Origin: an uncultured Campylobacter sp.
GTDB lineage: Bacteria; Campylobacterota; Campylobacteria; Campylobacterales; Campylobacteraceae
NCBI RefSeq assembly: GCF_938041645.1
Contig: NZ_CALIST010000014.1
Coordinates: forward strand, 1 to 64,000
Length of the DNA stretch: 64,000 bases
Reading direction: 5' to 3'
The notes below the pieces were generated by a model. That model searched no databases. It saw only the letters and a list, made by a program, of their open reading frames with translations, and had not been told where the DNA came from. Positions 61,595 through 64,000 of this stretch are shown here, piece by piece. Made by a program: the position numbers and the translations under genes. The first letter of the stretch is position 1, and every line of letters begins with the position of its first letter.

Positions 61595-64000
61595 TTATTT
61601 TCTTTCATTTACTCTAAAATTTGCTTTAGCGAAATTTGCATTTTCGTCCAAGCAGCCAAGCTCGAAATCCCCTGCGCCGAGGTTAAGCGTAAAAGCCTCG
61701 CCGTTAGTGCGCACAAAATATTCTCCCGTTTTAACTTTAAAATTTGCAGGCGTTAGGCTTTGCGTGATAAAATCTCGTGCCGTGAAATTTTGCTGCGAGG
61801 AATTTTGATCTGTGAAATTTTTCGCTGTAAAATTTTGAGCCTCCGAATTCTGCTCTGTAGAATTTTGCAAGATAGAATTTTGCGACGCCAAATTCTGTGT
61901 GGCTGGATTTTCAGCTATAAAATTCCATTCTACAGAATTTTGCTTCGTAAGATTTTGTGATTTTACATTCTGCGACGTTGAATTTTGTAGCATAGAATTT
62001 TGTGCTGCAGAATTCTGTTCTGCAAAATTTTGCTTTAAATTATCTTGCTGCGCCGCACTAGAATGCTCGGAATCCAAATCCGTGGAATTCTCCCCCGTAA
62101 ACGCAGCGGAATTTAGCGCTATAAACTCTCGCGAACCGCCGCTTAGCCTGATATATACCCGCTCGCCGAAAACCGCTGTGCACTGTATCTTTAACCGTAG
62201 CGTGCCGTCCGCGCCGGTCTCGTAGGTTTTGGCGTTGATGTCGTTTAGCACGGGCTTTACGGCGGCAAATTTAGCCGCGCACCTTCCTACGCGTACCTTT
62301 TGCGGATCGAGTAGTCCGTGTTTTAGCAGATAAAAAAGCTCGCTCGTGCCGTAAATTTCGCACTCTTCGTTGGGCTCAACTCCATCTATAGTAAGATCCT
62401 CGGCGCTTTGAGCGCACTCCTTTTCGCGGTACGCGTCGGTGCATACCCGCCGAAAGCTCACGCCCGCGGGACGCGCAAACTCCGCCTCGCCCAGCATGCC
62501 CGATTTATCGAGGAAGGCGAACATATTAAACGCTACTTTTGCGGCACTTACGCCGCCGCTAAGATCCCTGGTCTTGGAGCCGTCGAAATTCCCCAGCCAG
62601 ACGCCGAGAGTAAATTTCGGCGTCAGAGCGACGGTGTAGAGATCGCGCGCATCGGCGCTCGTACCTGTTTTAAACATCAGAGGCGGCGCGTTTAGGGTGT
62701 TTTGCCACACCGAGCCGAGGTAGGAGCGCGGCGCGTTTCTTAACATCTGCGTTACGATGTAGGCGCTCTGCGGGGTTAAAATTTTAGCATCATCGCCGAT
62801 CTTTACACTCGCTATTTCGAGCTTTCGTAGCTTTCCACCATTTGCAAACGCGCTGTAAAGGCGAGCAATATCCATTAGACTCATCGAAATACTGCCAAGC
62901 GCGATACCTGCGCCGTAATAATCCTTGCTAAACTCCGCCAGATGCACGTTTGATAGCATCTCATACAGCCCGTCGTCACCAAGCATCAAATTTAGCTTCA
63001 CCGCAGGGATATTTAGGCTCAGACTTAGCGCGTCAGTCGCACTCACTGCGCCCATGAAGCCCTGGTTGTAGTTGCGCGGCACGTAGCCCGCGAAAATTAT
63101 CGGCGCGTCGATCAGCTTTTTTGAAGGGGTGATGAGCCCGTGCTGCAGGGCCTTGGCGTAGATGAAAGGCTTTAGCGTCGAGCCTACGTTTTTTTGCGAG
63201 CGCACGCCGTCGTTTTGCCCCTCATTGGCACTAAAATCGTGGCTGCCGACGTAGGCGATCACGCTCATGCTTTCGTTATCGATCAGCACGGCTGCGCCGT
63301 TTCGCACCCCCTTGCTGCGAAGCTCAAGAATTTCGTCTTTTAAGAAATTTTCAAGCGCAATCTGGGTTTTCAGATCCAAATTTGAATAAATTTTCCCCTC
63401 ACTTAGGCGCGCAAGCTCCTGCGCTCGCGCAGTTTGCTCTTTAGACTGCGCGCCCCCTTTAGAGTTTGCGGAATTTTCCTGCGTCTTGGCGTTAGGATCG
63501 GAATTTATCTGCGCCTGGGCGGCTAAAACGAAATTTTGCGGCACCTTGGCGTTGGGATCGGAATTTGCCTGCAATTCGGCGCTTGCAGCAGAAGCCGTCT
63601 GCATTTTGGCGTCTGAAGTAGAATCTGTCCGAGCATTAGCGTTCGACGAAGCGAAATCCGCCTGCATACTAACATCCGAAGCAGAATTTATCTGCGCACC
63701 AAAATTTACGTGCGGGCGCTTGCCAGAGCTTGCATCTACCTGGAAATTTTGTGGCAAACGCTCAGCACCTCGTTGCTCGTTTAAATTTAGACTTTGTAGC
63801 GAATGCGCGGCATTAATTAAATCTCGCCGCTCATCTAAATTTGCGCTCTTTTGTTCATTTGGTTTTACGCTTTTCGGTTCGTTCGGTTTTACGCTTGCCT
63901 GTGATTTTGCGCCTTCGCGCTCGTTTAAATTTAGGCTCGTTCGTTCGCCCAAATTTAAACTCTTTGGCGCGTCTGTTTTAAAATCCGCCTCTTTGGAATT
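61595..64000 (-). CDS. pbpC: Penicillin-binding protein 1C, cut by the window edge, with low-complexity insertions
   Basis: Peptidoglycan transpeptidase of the PBP1C family. The visible part holds the transpeptidase domain (nucleophile Ser at 63179-63181 in VGSTLKPF, FKTGTSADARDLY) and the C-terminal BiPBP-like domain. The reading frame stays open to base 64000, so the membrane anchor and glycosyltransferase domain lie beyond the window. Between them and the transpeptidase is a low-complexity stretch (about 63440-64000) of Asn, Ala, Ser and Gln with repeats such as NSDPNAK. A second insertion in the C-terminal domain is a perfect-period pentapeptide array (61740-62054). It forms a unit with the downstream alpha-2-macroglobulin. 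Confidence 0.87.
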   Translation of the reverse strand, partial: NSKEADFKTDAPKSLNLGERTSLNLNEREGAKSQASVKPNEPKSVKPNEQKSANLDERRDLINAAHSLQSLNLNEQRGAERLPQNFQVDASSGKRPHVNFGAQINSASDVSMQADFASSNANARTDSTSDAKMQTASAASAELQANSDPNAKVPQNFVLAAQAQINSDPNAKTQENSANSKGGAQSKEQTARAQELARLSEGKIYSNLDLKTQIALENFLKDEILELRSKGVRNGAAVLIDNESMSVIAYVGSHDFSANEGQNDGVRSQKNVGSTLKPFIYAKALQHGLITPSKKLIDAPIIFAGYVPRNYNQGFMGAVSATDALSLSLNIPAVKLNLMLGDDGLYEMLSNVHLAEFSKDYYGAGIALGSISMSLMDIARLYSAFANGGKLRKLEIASVKIGDDAKILTPQSAYIVTQMLRNAPRSYLGSVWQNTLNAPPLMFKTGTSADARDLYTVALTPKFTLGVWLGNFDGSKTRDLSGGVSAAKVAFNMFAFLDKSGMLGEAEFARPAGVSFRRVCTDAYREKECAQSAEDLTIDGVEPNEECEIYGTSELFYLLKHGLLDPQKVRVGRCAAKFAAVKPVLNDINAKTYETGADGTLRLKIQCTAVFGERVYIRLSGGSREFIALNSAAFTGENSTDLDSEHSSAAQQDNLKQNFAEQNSAAQNSMLQNSTSQNVKSQNLTKQNSVEWNFIAENPATQNLASQNSILQNSTEQNSEAQNFTAKNFTDQNSSQQNFTARDFITQSLTPANFKVKTGEYFVRTNGEAFTLNLGAGDFELGCLDENANFAKANFRVNERK
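61740..62054. repeat. Perfect-period 15-bp repeat array inside pbpC (21 units)
   Basis: Twenty-one consecutive 15-bp units start at 61740, 61755, 61770 and so on to 62040 with no gap. Consensus is roughly GAATTTTGnnnnNTA with A or G first and occasional CTG for TTG. On the coding strand they give pentapeptides of the form x-x-Gln-Asn-Ser/Phe/Leu. Confidence 0.9.

Noticed and set aside
61740..62054. Possible CRISPR array
   Set aside because: The units are 15 bp with no separate spacers, lie inside an open coding frame and no cas gene is present.

Overview
The window looks like chromosomal DNA of a Campylobacter (Campylobacterota). Supporting gene sets are the four-subunit 2-oxoglutarate:acceptor oxidoreductase OorDABC, a membrane-bound NiFe hydrogenase (hydABCDE) with hypFBCDEA and nikR, the periplasmic methylmenaquinol:fumarate reductase MfrABE, an EptC-type phosphoethanolamine transferase and the single recombinase XerH. 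By eye the GC content is in the forties, high for the genus. Together with the anaerobic respiratory genes this suggests an oral anaerobic species of the C. gracilis/rectus/showae kind; the species is inference. No rRNA, tRNA, CRISPR array or insertion sequence was seen.

Layout: 0-6 kb holds xerH, an AsmA-like envelope protein, mltG and mdh. 6-9 kb holds oorDABC. 9-12 kb holds two tandem Sel1/Hcp-like secreted proteins, a glycine-zipper lipoprotein and a flavodoxin. 12-21 kb holds a YbhGFSR-type ABC exporter whose subunit genes are separated by repeat-built open frames. 21-24 kb and 29-30 kb hold a family of paralogous membrane proteins of unknown function. 24-29 kb holds an Fe/Ni-type ABC importer and, upstream, the decayed remains of a second copy. 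30-47.4 kb is a nickel/hydrogenase island, all on the minus strand: hydABCDE, hypF, nikR, hypBCDEA. 47.7-52.5 kb holds mfrABE and a divergent LysR regulator. 52.7-56 kb holds eptC and a Tat-exported flavoprotein reductase. 56-64 kb holds an alpha-2-macroglobulin and pbpC, the latter cut by the window edge.

How the genes work together: hydrogenase (electron input from H2) and MfrABE/flavoprotein (fumarate-type electron output) form a periplasm-facing anaerobic respiratory chain. The hyp genes, NikR and possibly the 24-27 kb importer supply and control nickel. OorDABC and Mdh belong to the citric-acid-cycle segment. MltG, PbpC, alpha-2-macroglobulin, EptC and the AsmA-like protein concern the envelope.

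The most unusual property is a degenerate, highly iterated short motif with an AAATTT/GAATTTTG core. It fills intergenic regions at irregular spacing. It also forms codon-locked arrays inside genes: 15-bp period in pbpC, 12/15/18/27 bp in hydD, 18 bp in an open frame between exporter genes. HypF is about twice its normal length because of four insertions. HypA, HypE, HydD, PbpC and one ABC permease also carry low-complexity insertions, while the conserved domains around them remain intact.
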